Of a stretch of 64,000 nt of DNA, positions 8,660 through 18,054 are shown one piece after another; positions within the stretch are counted from its first letter, which is position 1, and each line of letters opens with the position of its first letter. The DNA is from CAYOWQ01 sp964407695 (GTDB taxonomy: Bacteria; Planctomycetota; Phycisphaerae; Phycisphaerales; SM1A02). The notes below the pieces were generated by a model. That model was not told the DNA's origin. It saw nothing but the letters and a program-made list of their open reading frames with translations, and ran no database searches. The stretch is taken from assembly GCA_964407695.1 (NCBI GenBank), contig CAYOWQ010000003.1, positions 1 through 64,000 on the forward strand, in the 5' to 3' direction. The translations under genes were made by a program, and so were the position numbers.

Positions 8660-8750
8660 GGGCTGTGAGAAGACTCCTTCCCTGAAGCAGGATGGCGCGT
8701 CACGACGGTCCGCCGGCTGGATGATCGAGGAGCCTTGGGCGGACCGGCTG

Positions 8751-9449
8751 TTATTCGCCTGCAACTGCTCGCGGATCGCCCCACAGAGATTCAAATCGTT
8801 CTCGAACGGCCAACGCGATGGCGCTCGCCTGGGCATCGGTGGCAAGAAAATAGAGTGAGAAATCCTGAGGGAGTTCGCGTGAGGTTGGCCCGGCAAAGAC
8901 CACAGTGTTGCGGTCGCGATGCAGGACAATTCGACAACGTCGGCGTGTGGGGCCGGAGGGGTCGATCTGCTCGAGCCGGACCCGATTGATGCTGGACCAT
9001 GAGTCAAGCCATTGCTCGCCGCGAGCGCTATCGCAGCGGATGCCGCGAGGGTCGAAAAGCAGCCAACGACGTTGACCGAGATAGAGGGAGTGTGCGGCGA
9101 AGAAGATCGTGAGAATCAAAAGTCCAAGAAGAGTGACGAGGACCGCCTTGGCCGGATTCGCGGCCTTGCCAGCAAGCAGTGATAGAAGTGAATCAGAAGT
9201 TGGGGCAATCGCGCCGAGAAGGGCGATGATGGTGACCCAACGGAAGGGAATGGGGACTGTGCGAATACCGGGGATGGAGAACGCATCCGCCGATTGATGT
9301 TGGCCGCATTCCGAGCATGAGGTTCCTCGCGGCGTGCCCGAGAGGATGTAGCCGCACTTGGGGCAATGGTGCAATCGCACGGGCTCCGCCTCGCTCAGCG
9401 GATCTGCTTCTTCAAGAGCCTGCGTGGTGGGAGTTCTCTTCGTGAGCAT
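8751..9449 (-). CDS. Zinc-ribbon membrane protein
   Basis: 232 residues. An N-terminal zinc ribbon has Cys at about 29, 32, 45 and 48 (CPKCGY...CSECG), followed by two hydrophobic segments (about 70-90 and 100-122) and a C-terminal soluble domain with a PH-like feel (WLLFDPRGIRC...WSSINRVRLEQID). It is the first of four proteins in this window joining a CxxC...CxEC(G) ribbon to membrane helices. Last gene of the minus-strand run frr, ABC ATPase, ruvC; 14 bases after ruvC. Function unknown. Confidence 0.7.
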   Translation of the reverse strand: MLTKRTPTTQALEEADPLSEAEPVRLHHCPKCGYILSGTPRGTSCSECGQHQSADAFSIPGIRTVPIPFRWVTIIALLGAIAPTSDSLLSLLAGKAANPAKAVLVTLLGLLILTIFFAAHSLYLGQRRWLLFDPRGIRCDSARGEQWLDSWSSINRVRLEQIDPSGPTRRRCRIVLHRDRNTVVFAGPTSRELPQDFSLYFLATDAQASAIALAVRERFESLWGDPRAVAGE

Positions 9450-9463
9450 CGGGGCATTGATGC

Positions 9464-9976
9464 CTATGCGAGGCGTCGTGCCGCGGTCAGCGCAATGGCG
9501 ATGGCGTCGGCCACGTCGGGCGGACTTGGCGGAGCGCTCAATCCGAGTTGACCCATCACCGACATCTGCATCTGTCGCTTGCTGGCATGGCCCCGGCCGG
9601 TAACCGCCTTCTTTACGGCGGTGGGGAGCAATTCCACCAGTTCGAGGCGATGGCGGCCGGCCGCGAGAAGGATGACACCGCGGGCGTGGCCCATGAGAAT
9701 TCCGGTGCGAACGTGGGCGTAGTGGGTGAAGATTTGCTCGACGACGAGCACATCGGGCTTGAGGTCGGCGATAACCTCATCAAGGTCGGCGTGCAATTGA
9801 GCGAGGCGGGCGTGGATCGACTCGGACGACTTCAGGCGAATGACCCCCGCCTCGACCAGGGAGGGATCAGTGCGGTTTGAAGGCCGACACTCAACGCAGC
9901 CATAGCCGGTCAGCCGCAAGCCCGGATCGATTCCGAGCACTCGCCGGACGGGGCTTTCGCGAGGGGGAGGTGTCAA
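9464..9976 (-). CDS. ruvC: Holliday junction resolvase RuvC
   Basis: 170 residues. First catalytic Asp in VLGIDPGLRLTGYG, the Glu in VVEQIFTHYAHVRTG, and the final pair of Asp in PPDVADAIAIAL; the KKAVTGRGHASKRQMQ basic segment is also typical. It cleaves four-way junctions processed by RuvAB. ruvA and ruvB are not adjacent: ruvC follows an ABC-type ATPase, overlapping it by four bases (ATGA), so the two are translationally coupled though functionally unrelated. Confidence 0.95.
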   Translation of the reverse strand: MTPPPRESPVRRVLGIDPGLRLTGYGCVECRPSNRTDPSLVEAGVIRLKSSESIHARLAQLHADLDEVIADLKPDVLVVEQIFTHYAHVRTGILMGHARGVILLAAGRHRLELVELLPTAVKKAVTGRGHASKRQMQMSVMGQLGLSAPPSPPDVADAIAIALTAARRLA

Positions 9977-10737
9977 GTGGACTTGGCGCCGGCGCGGGGG
10001 CGAAGCTGGGTGTCAGACTCGACCAGGCCGTCACGGAGGCGCACGATCCTTTCGCAGCGCTCGGCAATTTCGTCATCGTGGGTCACCATGATGATGGTAA
10101 GACCCGCGCGGTGGAGGTCGTCGATCAGGTTCAGAATTGCAGCGCCGGTCTTTGAATCGAGGTTCCCGGTTGGCTCGTCGGCCATGAGAATGGATGGATC
10201 GGCCGCAAGGGCGCGGGCCACGGCCACGCGCTGCTGCTGGCCACCGGAAAGCTCGCTGGGACGGTGCGTGAGCCGGTCGCCAAGGCCCACCAGATTGAGC
10301 TTCTCCAGGGCGCGGGCGAGTCGTTCAGACTTGGGCATTCGTTGATAAAACAGCGGCACCTCCACGTTTTCAACGATGTTGAGTTCGCTGATCAGGTTGA
10401 AGGCCTGAAAGACGAAGCCGATCTTGCGGCCGCGAAAGCGGGAGAGGTCGGCGTCGGTCATCTGCGACACGTCTTTGCCGTCGACCAGATAGGTGCCCGA
10501 AGTGGGACGGTCGAGACAGCCCAGGAGGTTCATGAGTGTCGATTTGCCGGAACCGGAGGCGCCCATGATGGCCACGTATTCGCCATTGTTGATGGTGAGG
10601 TCGATGCTCCGAAGCGCTTCCACAAGAATCGAGCCGTCCGGCTTGTAGTACACCTTGGAAACACCACGAAGCTCGGCCGCGGGCGGCGGCGGGCTTGACG
10701 GGTTGCTGCTGGATTGGGCCGGGTGTTCGGCGATCAT
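9973..10737 (-). CDS. LolD/MacB-type ABC transporter ATP-binding protein
   Basis: 254 residues with Walker A GASGSGKST, Q-loop, signature LSGGQQQRVAVARAL, Walker B ILMADEPTGNLD and the H-loop MVTHD. The EPTGNLDSKTG stretch and the FQAFNLI segment are typical of the LolD/MacB/FtsE-like group that drives lipoprotein release or MacB-type permeases. The first 20 residues are Pro/Ser-rich and extra to the family. No permease gene is adjacent, so the partner is encoded elsewhere. Confidence 0.9.
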   Translation of the reverse strand: MIAEHPAQSSSNPSSPPPPAAELRGVSKVYYKPDGSILVEALRSIDLTINNGEYVAIMGASGSGKSTLMNLLGCLDRPTSGTYLVDGKDVSQMTDADLSRFRGRKIGFVFQAFNLISELNIVENVEVPLFYQRMPKSERLARALEKLNLVGLGDRLTHRPSELSGGQQQRVAVARALAADPSILMADEPTGNLDSKTGAAILNLIDDLHRAGLTIIMVTHDDEIAERCERIVRLRDGLVESDTQLRPRAGAKST

Positions 10738-10820
10738 CGTCGCGATGATAGGGAGCCATAGCGGGCGGGGCGGCCGGCTTTCAACGGAGATTCGATTCCG
10801 CCCCCAAACCGCGTGCGGAG

Positions 10821-11387
10821 CTAGATGGTTTCGATCTCGCTGATCTTCTTCGCCGCCATTTCGTCCACCTTTTCGGTGTGCTTCTTGGTCATCGCGTCGA
10901 TGTCTTCCTTCGAGCCCTTGGCCGCATCCTCGGAGAGGTGGGCGGACTTGTCGGCGACGAGGGCGTCGATGTGCTTGTTTGCATCGCGTCGTTCGTTGCG
11001 AATGGCCACCTTGGTTTCTTCGGCCAGTTTCTTGACCTGACCGGCGAGTTGCTTGCGACGATCAGCGCTGGGCGATGGCACATTAATGCGAATCTGGCTT
11101 CCTTCCGCCATTGGATTGAGGCCGAGGCCGGCGGATTCAATCGCCTTGATGATCTCGCTCTTGGCGCCGGGGTCGAAAGGTTTTACGAGGAGTTGTGTCG
11201 GTTCAGGAACGCTGATGGCCGCCAACTCCCGCAGATCGGTGGAAGATCCGTAGTAGTCGACTTTGACGAATTCTATCAGCGCAGTCGTAGCCCGGCCGGT
11301 GCGCACACCGCGCAGTTCGCGGCCGAGGTAGTCGACCGACTTCTCCATTCGCTCTTCACATTCCAGCAGAATCGTGTCCAGATCCAT
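10821..11387 (-). CDS. frr: Ribosome recycling factor
   Basis: 188 residues; typical RRF from the N-terminal helix (ECEERMEKSVDYLGREL) through LRGVRTGRATTALIE and the PFD segment to the C-terminal helix (DEMAAKKISEIETI). Works with EF-G to split post-termination ribosomes. In most bacteria frr follows pyrH directly; here an SDR gene on the opposite strand lies between them. Confidence 0.97.
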   Translation of the reverse strand: MDLDTILLECEERMEKSVDYLGRELRGVRTGRATTALIEFVKVDYYGSSTDLRELAAISVPEPTQLLVKPFDPGAKSEIIKAIESAGLGLNPMAEGSQIRINVPSPSADRRKQLAGQVKKLAEETKVAIRNERRDANKHIDALVADKSAHLSEDAAKGSKEDIDAMTKKHTEKVDEMAAKKISEIETI

Positions 11388-11539
11388 AGAAGCTCCGCAT
11401 GGTAGCGAAAAACGGGCAAGTTGTGCAGAGAACGATTGGCGAGTGGATTCGACCGGATGGACCGACTAAGAATCCAGCCGCCAGCGGGGGCGAATCCAAA
11501 ACGGTTCAATGACAACAGCTCTTGCGGAGTGCACCTCAC

Positions 11540-12289
11540 ATGTTCAAAGGAAAGTCAGTCCTTATTACCGGCGGCACGTCCGGCATCGGTCGTACAACAG
11601 CCATTGAATTCGCCCGGCACGGTGCGAAAGTCACCGTCTCCGGCCGCCGGGCCGACGAGGGATCAAGGACCGTTGAACTGATCCAGCAGGCAGGCGGCAG
11701 CGGGCGATTCGTTCGCGGCGACGTGACCAGTGCACGCGATGTTCAGGCGATGGTGAACGCCGCGATCGAGCATGGCGGACGACTGGACGCCGCATTCAAC
11801 AACGCCGGGATCGAGGAAATTCCGGGGCCGTTTCTCGAACACGATGAATCGATCTTCGACAAGGTGATGACCGTCAATGTCAAGGGCATGTGGCTGTGCC
11901 TCAAGGCGGAGATTGCCGCCATGCTCAAGACAGGGGGTGGCTCAATCGTGAACAATGCGTCGATCGCCGGACTGATTGGATTTCCAGGCGCTGCCACATA
12001 CTGCGCCAGCAAATTTGCCGTCATCGGCTACACCAAGACGCTCGCCCTCGAATTTGCCAAGCTGAATATTCGTGTCAACGCGGTTGCCCCCGCGGCCATT
12101 CAAACCGAGATGATCGACCGCTTCGCCGCCGACGATCAGACACGCGATTATCTGAAAAATCTGCATCCGATCGGCCGCATCGGCACACCGGAGGAGATTG
12201 CCTCGGGCGTGCTGTGGTTGTGTTCAAGCGGGGCGAGCTTTACGACTGGTCACGTGCTGACGATCGATGGCGGATTTACCGCGCAATAA
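11540..12289 (+). CDS. Short-chain dehydrogenase/reductase (classical SDR)
   Basis: 249 residues. Nucleotide-binding TGGTSGIGRTT at the N-terminus, NNAG at about 87, catalytic Ser in NNASIAGLIG, YCASK with the catalytic Tyr and Lys, and the C-terminal IDGGF. Arg in SGRR after beta-2 suggests NADP(H), but this is weak. I use the ATG at 11540, preceded by GGAG. Substrate unknown. It is an isolated plus-strand gene between frr and pyrH, both minus. Confidence 0.9.
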   Translation: MFKGKSVLITGGTSGIGRTTAIEFARHGAKVTVSGRRADEGSRTVELIQQAGGSGRFVRGDVTSARDVQAMVNAAIEHGGRLDAAFNNAGIEEIPGPFLEHDESIFDKVMTVNVKGMWLCLKAEIAAMLKTGGGSIVNNASIAGLIGFPGAATYCASKFAVIGYTKTLALEFAKLNIRVNAVAPAAIQTEMIDRFAADDQTRDYLKNLHPIGRIGTPEEIASGVLWLCSSGASFTTGHVLTIDGGFTAQ

Positions 12290-12304
12290 GCTCCGGATCG
12301 CTGC

Positions 12305-13180
12305 TTAGTTGGTGACGAGGGTGCCGATACGCTCGCCGCGAACAACCCGCTGAATGTTGCCGGGAGTGGCGAAGTCGAAGACGCAGACCGGCAGGCGGTG
12401 TTCCATGCACATGGTCAACGCGGTCAGGTCCATCACACCGAGCTGCTTCTCGACGGCTTCAGCGAAGCGAAGTGTGTCGTAGCGCTTGGCGGTTGGATCC
12501 TTGCGTGGGTCGGCGGTGTAGACGCCGTCCACCTTGGTGGCCTTCAGCAGAATTTCGGCCCCCAGTTCGACGGCGCGGAGCGATGCGCAGGTGTCGGTTG
12601 TAAAGAAGGGATTGCCGGTTCCGGCTACGAGGATGACCACCCGGCCCTTTTCGAGATGGCGAATCGCCCGGCCGCGTATGAAGGGCTCTGCAACGGCGGT
12701 GAGGTTGATCGCGCTCATGACGCGAGCCTGAACGCCGATGGCGTAGAGGGCTTCCTTGAGGGCGAGCCCGTTGATCACGGTTCCCAGCATGCCCATGTAG
12801 TCGGCGGTGGACTGATCAATTCGCCCGCGCTCGGCAAGGCTGGCGCCGCGGATGATGTTGCCGCCGCCCACGACAACGGCGACTTCGGTGCCGAGTCGGG
12901 CAGCGGAATCGATCTCGCCCGCGATCAGTCCGAGCATGTCGGGATCGATTCCGAATTCGCCGGGTCGGCTGAAGCTCTCGCCGGAAATCTTGAGGATGAC
13001 GCGGCGATACCCGGCGGGGCCGGGTCGGCCGTGGGGCCGACGGGTGGTAGTGGCCCGGGCGGGCGACTTGGCGCCTTTTCGCGGGGGCTTGGCGCCGGCA
13101 GGTTTCTTGGGGAGATTCTGCCTGCTGGAGGTCGAGGCGGATCGTTTGCGCGACGACGCGGACTTGCGGGGTTCAGGCAT
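12305..13180 (-). CDS. pyrH: UMP kinase with basic N-terminal extension
   Basis: 291 residues. The kinase core starts near residue 66 (YRRVILKISGESF) and has GGGNIIRG, the DYMGMLGTVINGLAL segment, GTGNPFFTTDT, and KATKVDGVYTADP, all diagnostic of bacterial UMPK. It phosphorylates UMP to UDP. The first 65 residues are an unusual Lys/Arg/Ser/Pro/Ala-rich stretch, probably disordered; typical UMPKs start almost at the core. The ATG at 13180 is the best start; earlier in-frame codons lack context. Convergent with the SDR gene. Confidence 0.93.
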   Translation of the reverse strand: MPEPRKSASSRKRSASTSSRQNLPKKPAGAKPPRKGAKSPARATTTRRPHGRPGPAGYRRVILKISGESFSRPGEFGIDPDMLGLIAGEIDSAARLGTEVAVVVGGGNIIRGASLAERGRIDQSTADYMGMLGTVINGLALKEALYAIGVQARVMSAINLTAVAEPFIRGRAIRHLEKGRVVILVAGTGNPFFTTDTCASLRAVELGAEILLKATKVDGVYTADPRKDPTAKRYDTLRFAEAVEKQLGVMDLTALTMCMEHRLPVCVFDFATPGNIQRVVRGERIGTLVTN

Positions 13181-13304
13181 GACGGGATTCCAACGGTTTG
13201 GATGGTTACGGTCAAGTTGGATCCACAAGGAATCGATGGTCGTAGAATGAGCGGGATTCAGGTTTTCCCTGAGACCGCTCCCCGGCTCATTCGTATAAGT
13301 TCCT

Positions 13305-14339
13305 GTGGCACAGAACCGCACACTATCTTCCGAAGGCAACGAGGTGAAGGCCTCCAGCTTGACCGGAGGTCTGTATTCAGTGCGGCTGGACTCGCAGATG
13401 CGGCGTGGGCCGGGTTGGAGGCATTGGAAGCTCGTCCTCTGGGGCTTGGCGGTTTCGATGCCGTTTCACCTGGTGATTCTGGCGATTTTCGCCCAGTGGT
13501 ATCTGCCGGGAGGGGGCGGCGGCGATGGAACCGGGGATATTGAGCCGGCATCGATTGAAATCACAATGGTCGAGCAACCGCCTCTCACAGCGCCATTGCC
13601 GCCCGCAATGGTTGAGGTTCCGAAGCCGCAGGTGACGCCTGCTGGGGTTCCAAGTCCGGTCCCGCTTTCGGCCGCGATTCCAGCCCCGGAGTCGAGTGGG
13701 AACCTCGCACCCGGGAAGATCTCGTCGGGTGACCTCCTCGTTGGTGCAGGCGGTGGGCGGGGAATCGGCAATGGGGATGGATCGGGAGGCGATGGTGATG
13801 CCCTTGGCGGCGGTGCTGCTGGAACGTCATTTTTCGGTGTGGGTTCCCGAGGAACCCGATTCGCATACATCGTGGATAAGTCGGGATCGATGGAATCGAG
13901 CCGTCGGTGGTGGACAGCGGTGAAGGAGATGAAGCGGTCGATCACCGCACTTCCGGATTTTGCCCACGTGCACATCCTGCTCTATGACGATGGGTATACG
14001 GCACCGCCGTTTCAGGACGGATGGGTTCGAGCAAGCAAGACCAATCTGGGGAGAATTGAGCGCTGGCTCGATCAGATTTCGCCCTCGGGAGGCACAATTC
14101 CACTTGGCGGATTTACTGAAGTGTTTTCCCTTGACGTGCCGCCGGACGTCATCTTCTTCATGACCGATGGCGAGATTCCCGCCGACACAGCGGTGCAGGT
14201 TGGCTTGCTCAACAGTCGGGGCCGGAAGGTCGTGGTGCATTGCGTGGCGTTCGGTGACCCGGCCAGCCAGCAGCAGTTGAAACAGATCGCGGCCGAATCG
14301 GGAGGCCAGTATCGGTTTGTGCCCATGGAGGGGCCGTGA
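13305..14339 (+). CDS. Membrane-anchored von Willebrand factor A domain protein
   Basis: 344 residues, GTG start. One membrane helix at about 43-66, then a Pro-rich stretch (about 85-140) and a Gly-rich linker (about 145-175). The C-terminal VWA domain begins near residue 183 with the MIDAS motif DKSGSM, followed by a conserved ILLYDDGY strand and IFFMTDGEIP. The layout (helix, Pro/Gly spacer, VWA) places the VWA outside the cytoplasmic membrane. It overlaps the next gene by four bases and is first in a four-gene operon of envelope proteins. Divergent from pyrH. Confidence 0.82.
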   Translation: MAQNRTLSSEGNEVKASSLTGGLYSVRLDSQMRRGPGWRHWKLVLWGLAVSMPFHLVILAIFAQWYLPGGGGGDGTGDIEPASIEITMVEQPPLTAPLPPAMVEVPKPQVTPAGVPSPVPLSAAIPAPESSGNLAPGKISSGDLLVGAGGGRGIGNGDGSGGDGDALGGGAAGTSFFGVGSRGTRFAYIVDKSGSMESSRRWWTAVKEMKRSITALPDFAHVHILLYDDGYTAPPFQDGWVRASKTNLGRIERWLDQISPSGGTIPLGGFTEVFSLDVPPDVIFFMTDGEIPADTAVQVGLLNSRGRKVVVHCVAFGDPASQQQLKQIAAESGGQYRFVPMEGP

Positions 14340-15469
14340 CGACCTGGGAACGGCGGCCACCTTCGTTTCTTGGGCGAGCGGGTTGCGTCGTGGCCATGGC
14401 GACCGCGTTGATCGCGGCCGGCCAGACAGATGCCGAGACGCTCAAGCTTCGAGATGGCTCGGCCTCCCCGATAAATGCCACAATTCAACAGATCGATGAT
14501 TCGGGAGTGACCTATGCCACGGATGGCAAGTCCATGTTCCTGACGTGGGACCGTGTCGAGGCGATTGACGGGAAGACACTTCCGGGGCTTCAGAAGTATC
14601 TGGAACTCGGAGAGATTCTCTGGCGTGCCCGAACGCGGCTGGAGCGAGACGATACGGATTCCGCCGAACCGCTCCTTGTCTCGGTGGTGGCGAAGATCAG
14701 CGGCCAGACTCACGCGACCGCGTTGGTGGCCTGGGAGGGGCTGCTTCGATGCCGAATCGCTCGAGGCGAGCAGGCGGGAGCTGTTATTCCCGCGCTGGAA
14801 ACATCCCGAATTCTGCGCAGGATCGAAGGGGCATCAGCGTATCCAAGTCTTGAGCCGATTGTCGATGGAGGCCGGCTTGGGACGTGGCTCTGCCCGAAAC
14901 TGGCGCCGTTCTTCCTTGTGGATGAGCGATTGAATCGACTGATCTCTGACCTTGATGATTACAAATCAGGCGACGATGCATTCATTGCGGCGATGGCGTC
15001 AGAATATCGGCGGGCAGCGCTTGTGGCCCTCGGCAAATCAGTCGCGGAATCGTCATCGCGAACCAAGGAAGGCGACGGACCGGGTGTGCGATTGCTCAGC
15101 CAGACCATCGACTGCCTGGTGGGAGATGCCGCAGCGCGCGAAGGGGCCAGGAACCGCCTCCAGCAGAAGTTGAGCGAATATCCGTCGTGGGGGCGATCGT
15201 GGGCGAGGTTTGCGATCGGCTGGTCCCTGTGCCGCGAAGAGGGTGTGGTTCGAAAGCAGCGCGGGGTGGTGTCGCTGCTTCATCTCCCAGCGGTGTATGC
15301 AACGCAGGAACCATGGCTTTCAGCGCTGGCGCTGCATGAATCCGCGAAGACGTTGGACGTTGTTGGCGATTCAACGGGCGCCGCCACGCTGCGAGACGAC
15401 CTGCGTCGAATGTTTCCGTCGAGTCCACTGGCCTCCGGAGCTTCCCTCGGAGCGGAGGCAGCGCGGTGA
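14336..15469 (+). CDS. Predicted exported protein of unknown function (VWA operon, gene 2)
   Basis: 377 residues, GTG start overlapping the VWA stop (GTGA). A possible signal peptide covers about 1-33 (CVVAMATALIAAGQTDA). The next 40 residues form a small beta-like region (LKLRDGSASPINATIQQID...FLTWDRVEAIDG), like the start of SHD1-type modules in planctomycetes. The rest is helical, with a repeat-like texture (possible TPR-like). No enzyme motif is visible. Coupled upstream and downstream by four-base overlaps. Confidence 0.65.
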   Translation: MTTWERRPPSFLGRAGCVVAMATALIAAGQTDAETLKLRDGSASPINATIQQIDDSGVTYATDGKSMFLTWDRVEAIDGKTLPGLQKYLELGEILWRARTRLERDDTDSAEPLLVSVVAKISGQTHATALVAWEGLLRCRIARGEQAGAVIPALETSRILRRIEGASAYPSLEPIVDGGRLGTWLCPKLAPFFLVDERLNRLISDLDDYKSGDDAFIAAMASEYRRAALVALGKSVAESSSRTKEGDGPGVRLLSQTIDCLVGDAAAREGARNRLQQKLSEYPSWGRSWARFAIGWSLCREEGVVRKQRGVVSLLHLPAVYATQEPWLSALALHESAKTLDVVGDSTGAATLRDDLRRMFPSSPLASGASLGAEAAR

Positions 15470-18048
15470 TGAGGCGACGATGGAAGCGCAGCGTTGTCCG
15501 CATGGGGATCTGCATTGCGTTGTTGATGCCGGCCACGCGCGTCATGGCCGATGCGCTGGAGGTCTGGCTTGACGAGCGGCATCTCACCACGTTGTTGACG
15601 CTGCACCTGGAAGAATTGATGGGAACCGTCCAGGATTCAGAGCGCCAGCGGGTGACGACTCGCCTCGTCGGGCTCTATGCCCAGTTGCTTGAAGCCGAAG
15701 AAGATCCGGCCACCCGCCTTGATGTTGAGCAGCGGGCGCGCCAGCTGCTGACTTCAGCGCCGGAGCATGTCGCGGATGAGTTGCGTCTTGCGCTGCTTCG
15801 AGGGACCTATCGGGGTATCGAAAGGGTCTGCGAGGAGCATCGGCTGCGCCTTCGGACCGACGCCGAGGTTGCTTCCACCCGCGATCAGCTTGAAGACACC
15901 GTCAGCAAGCTGCTTCAGATCAGGAAGAGGCTGAATGAGAATGTGGAGGTGCTGGATCGAAAGCTGGCCCGCGCCACCGGCGTGGATGCAATGGAGATCA
16001 CGGCCCAATCGGACCGGCAACGACAGCTGGCCGCCCAGGCGGCGTTTTTGACGGGATGGGCGATGTACTACCAGTCGTGGCTCTCCGGGAAGCACGAGCC
16101 GGCGGCTGTAGCGGAGGAGATTTTTGCCCAGGTCCTGGACATATCCAACAACCGGAATCGGCCCGAGGACGTGTCGATCGATCTTCGTTCGAAGGAGGCA
16201 TTTGCCAGGGCGATCCTTGGCATGGCGATGGTGAAGTCGATTCTCGCAACCTCCGCGACGACCGACGAGTGGCTCGATCTTCTTGAAACCGAGAAGGCGA
16301 ATGCGGAGGTTCGTGAGCAACTGCCCGCGTGGCGGATGGTGAATTACCTCGAACACCTCGAGTATGCCCAGGCCGGCAAGGTGCTTCAGGATCTGCAGGA
16401 GCAGAAACGGACCATTCCGGTGCCGTGGATTCGGCTCTGTGCGGTTCAGGCACTGGAAGCCCATCCTTCCGACCAGGGCGCCAAGGTATTGGCTCAGGAA
16501 GCGATGGCGCTGCTGGCGTCGCGAGGCGAATTGGCGCAGGTGCTTGACCTCGCGAATCGCTTCGGCGCTGACCGTCTGAGCGGCAATGGCTTTGCCACCC
16601 GGTATGTTCGGGGCGTGCAGGACTTTCAACACGCCCGCGACCTGCACCGGAGCGATGAGCCGACGCGGGACCCGAAGATTGTCTCGACCTATGAAGCTGC
16701 GGCCAATGAACTCAGTCAGGCGCTGGCCCAGCCGGACGTGGAGCGGTTCAGCGAACCGGCTGCCTCAGCACGATTCATGATCGGCCAGTGCCGATTCCTG
16801 ACGGCTCAGTTTCTGCAGGCGAAGGACGACTTTCTCGCTGCAGCCTCTGAGGCCCCGGCCGATCAGACTGCCGAAGCGCTGTGGATGGCCATCGTCAGCC
16901 TCGACCGGCTTAACTCGCCGACAACTGTCAACGAGCTGAACGGACTCATCGACCGGTTTCTATCGTTGCGGGCCGATGATCCGCGCGGCGTTCAGCTCCT
17001 GTGTCGGCGGGCCTCGGGTCGTGCCCGGCCCGACCCGGACGATGTCGATCGGCTGCTCGCCGTCCCGGAGTCGGATGAAGGCGGGCGACAGGCTCACCGG
17101 CTTGCCATCGACCTGCTTGCCCAACTCTGGAAGGGGAATACGCCGCGATCCGCTGAGTATCGACGGAGGTTTCTCGATCTTGCGATTCCCGAGTTGGATC
17201 GGGGGCTCGATCAGTCCAGTTCCGCAGATTCCGATCATCGCTGTTCGACGCTGCTGCTGGCGCGGCAGGCGCTTGAGGCATCGGTGGATGCGGAGCCGCG
17301 CATCCTGATTGACATGCAGCGCCGGCTCGACCGAATCGAGGCGCTCACCCAGGGTTGCCCGGAGGCTGAGGAGATCTCGAAGGAGCTCATCTATCGCTCG
17401 GTTCAGATCCATCTTCGCCTGGGACAGATCGAAGCTGCCGACAAGTCCGCGACGGATCTGTTGCACCGCGGCGGAATCTGGGCCAACGCCGCTTCGGTCG
17501 CAATGTTCAACGAGGCAGTGACCCGACGGGCAACGCCTCTTCCCAATGACGATGCCGGCCGGATGATCGAATGGATCATTCGTTACGGACAGGTCATTCT
17601 TGATGGCTCCGCCGCCGCCACGCTGCCGGTGGAGGCTCGCCTGGGAGTGCAGGCCTCGATTGCTTCGGCCGTGATGGACCAATGGAAATCAGACAAGAGC
17701 AGCGCGACGGCCCGGCGCGCTCTTGATCTCTACGTCACCCTGCTGGATCAGAGGGCGGGCGTTGCAGATTGGTTGCGGAATGGCGCTGAGGTCGCCGAAG
17801 CGCTTCAGGAGAATGAACGCGCCGCGGGATGGTGGCGATCACTTGCGGCCGGATGCCCTGCGGAGAGCGACGATTGGTGGGAGGCTCGCACTCGACTTAT
17901 CCTGCTGATCGCCCGCGTGGATCGGGGGCGCGGGCGAGAGGTCCTCGACCAGCACCTTCGGCTTCACCCCGAGTATGGCCCCGAGCCCTGGGGATCGCAG
18001 CTCAAGCAGCTTGATCAGAACCTTGGATCATCACCGACTTCCCCTTGA
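15466..18048 (+). CDS. Large exported helical-repeat protein (VWA operon, gene 3)
   Basis: 860 residues. Signal peptide at about 1-28 (GICIALLMPATRVMADA), then almost entirely alpha-helical sequence with a TPR-like rhythm: Ala/Leu/Gln-rich pairs of helices such as QLLTSAPEHVADELRLALLR, and repeated ARFMIGQCRFLTAQFLQAKDDF-like segments. No catalytic signature. The start is GTG at 15466 or the ATG three bases on. A periplasmic scaffold is the simplest reading. It is followed by the fourth gene after six bases. Confidence 0.65.
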   Translation: MMRRRWKRSVVRMGICIALLMPATRVMADALEVWLDERHLTTLLTLHLEELMGTVQDSERQRVTTRLVGLYAQLLEAEEDPATRLDVEQRARQLLTSAPEHVADELRLALLRGTYRGIERVCEEHRLRLRTDAEVASTRDQLEDTVSKLLQIRKRLNENVEVLDRKLARATGVDAMEITAQSDRQRQLAAQAAFLTGWAMYYQSWLSGKHEPAAVAEEIFAQVLDISNNRNRPEDVSIDLRSKEAFARAILGMAMVKSILATSATTDEWLDLLETEKANAEVREQLPAWRMVNYLEHLEYAQAGKVLQDLQEQKRTIPVPWIRLCAVQALEAHPSDQGAKVLAQEAMALLASRGELAQVLDLANRFGADRLSGNGFATRYVRGVQDFQHARDLHRSDEPTRDPKIVSTYEAAANELSQALAQPDVERFSEPAASARFMIGQCRFLTAQFLQAKDDFLAAASEAPADQTAEALWMAIVSLDRLNSPTTVNELNGLIDRFLSLRADDPRGVQLLCRRASGRARPDPDDVDRLLAVPESDEGGRQAHRLAIDLLAQLWKGNTPRSAEYRRRFLDLAIPELDRGLDQSSSADSDHRCSTLLLARQALEASVDAEPRILIDMQRRLDRIEALTQGCPEAEEISKELIYRSVQIHLRLGQIEAADKSATDLLHRGGIWANAASVAMFNEAVTRRATPLPNDDAGRMIEWIIRYGQVILDGSAAATLPVEARLGVQASIASAVMDQWKSDKSSATARRALDLYVTLLDQRAGVADWLRNGAEVAEALQENERAAGWWRSLAAGCPAESDDWWEARTRLILLIARVDRGRGREVLDQHLRLHPEYGPEPWGSQLKQLDQNLGSSPTSP

Positions 18049-18054
18049 CCTTCA

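Noticed and set aside
12398..13543. 381-codon plus-strand frame opposite pyrH
   Set aside because: Shadow of pyrH; no motif of its own.
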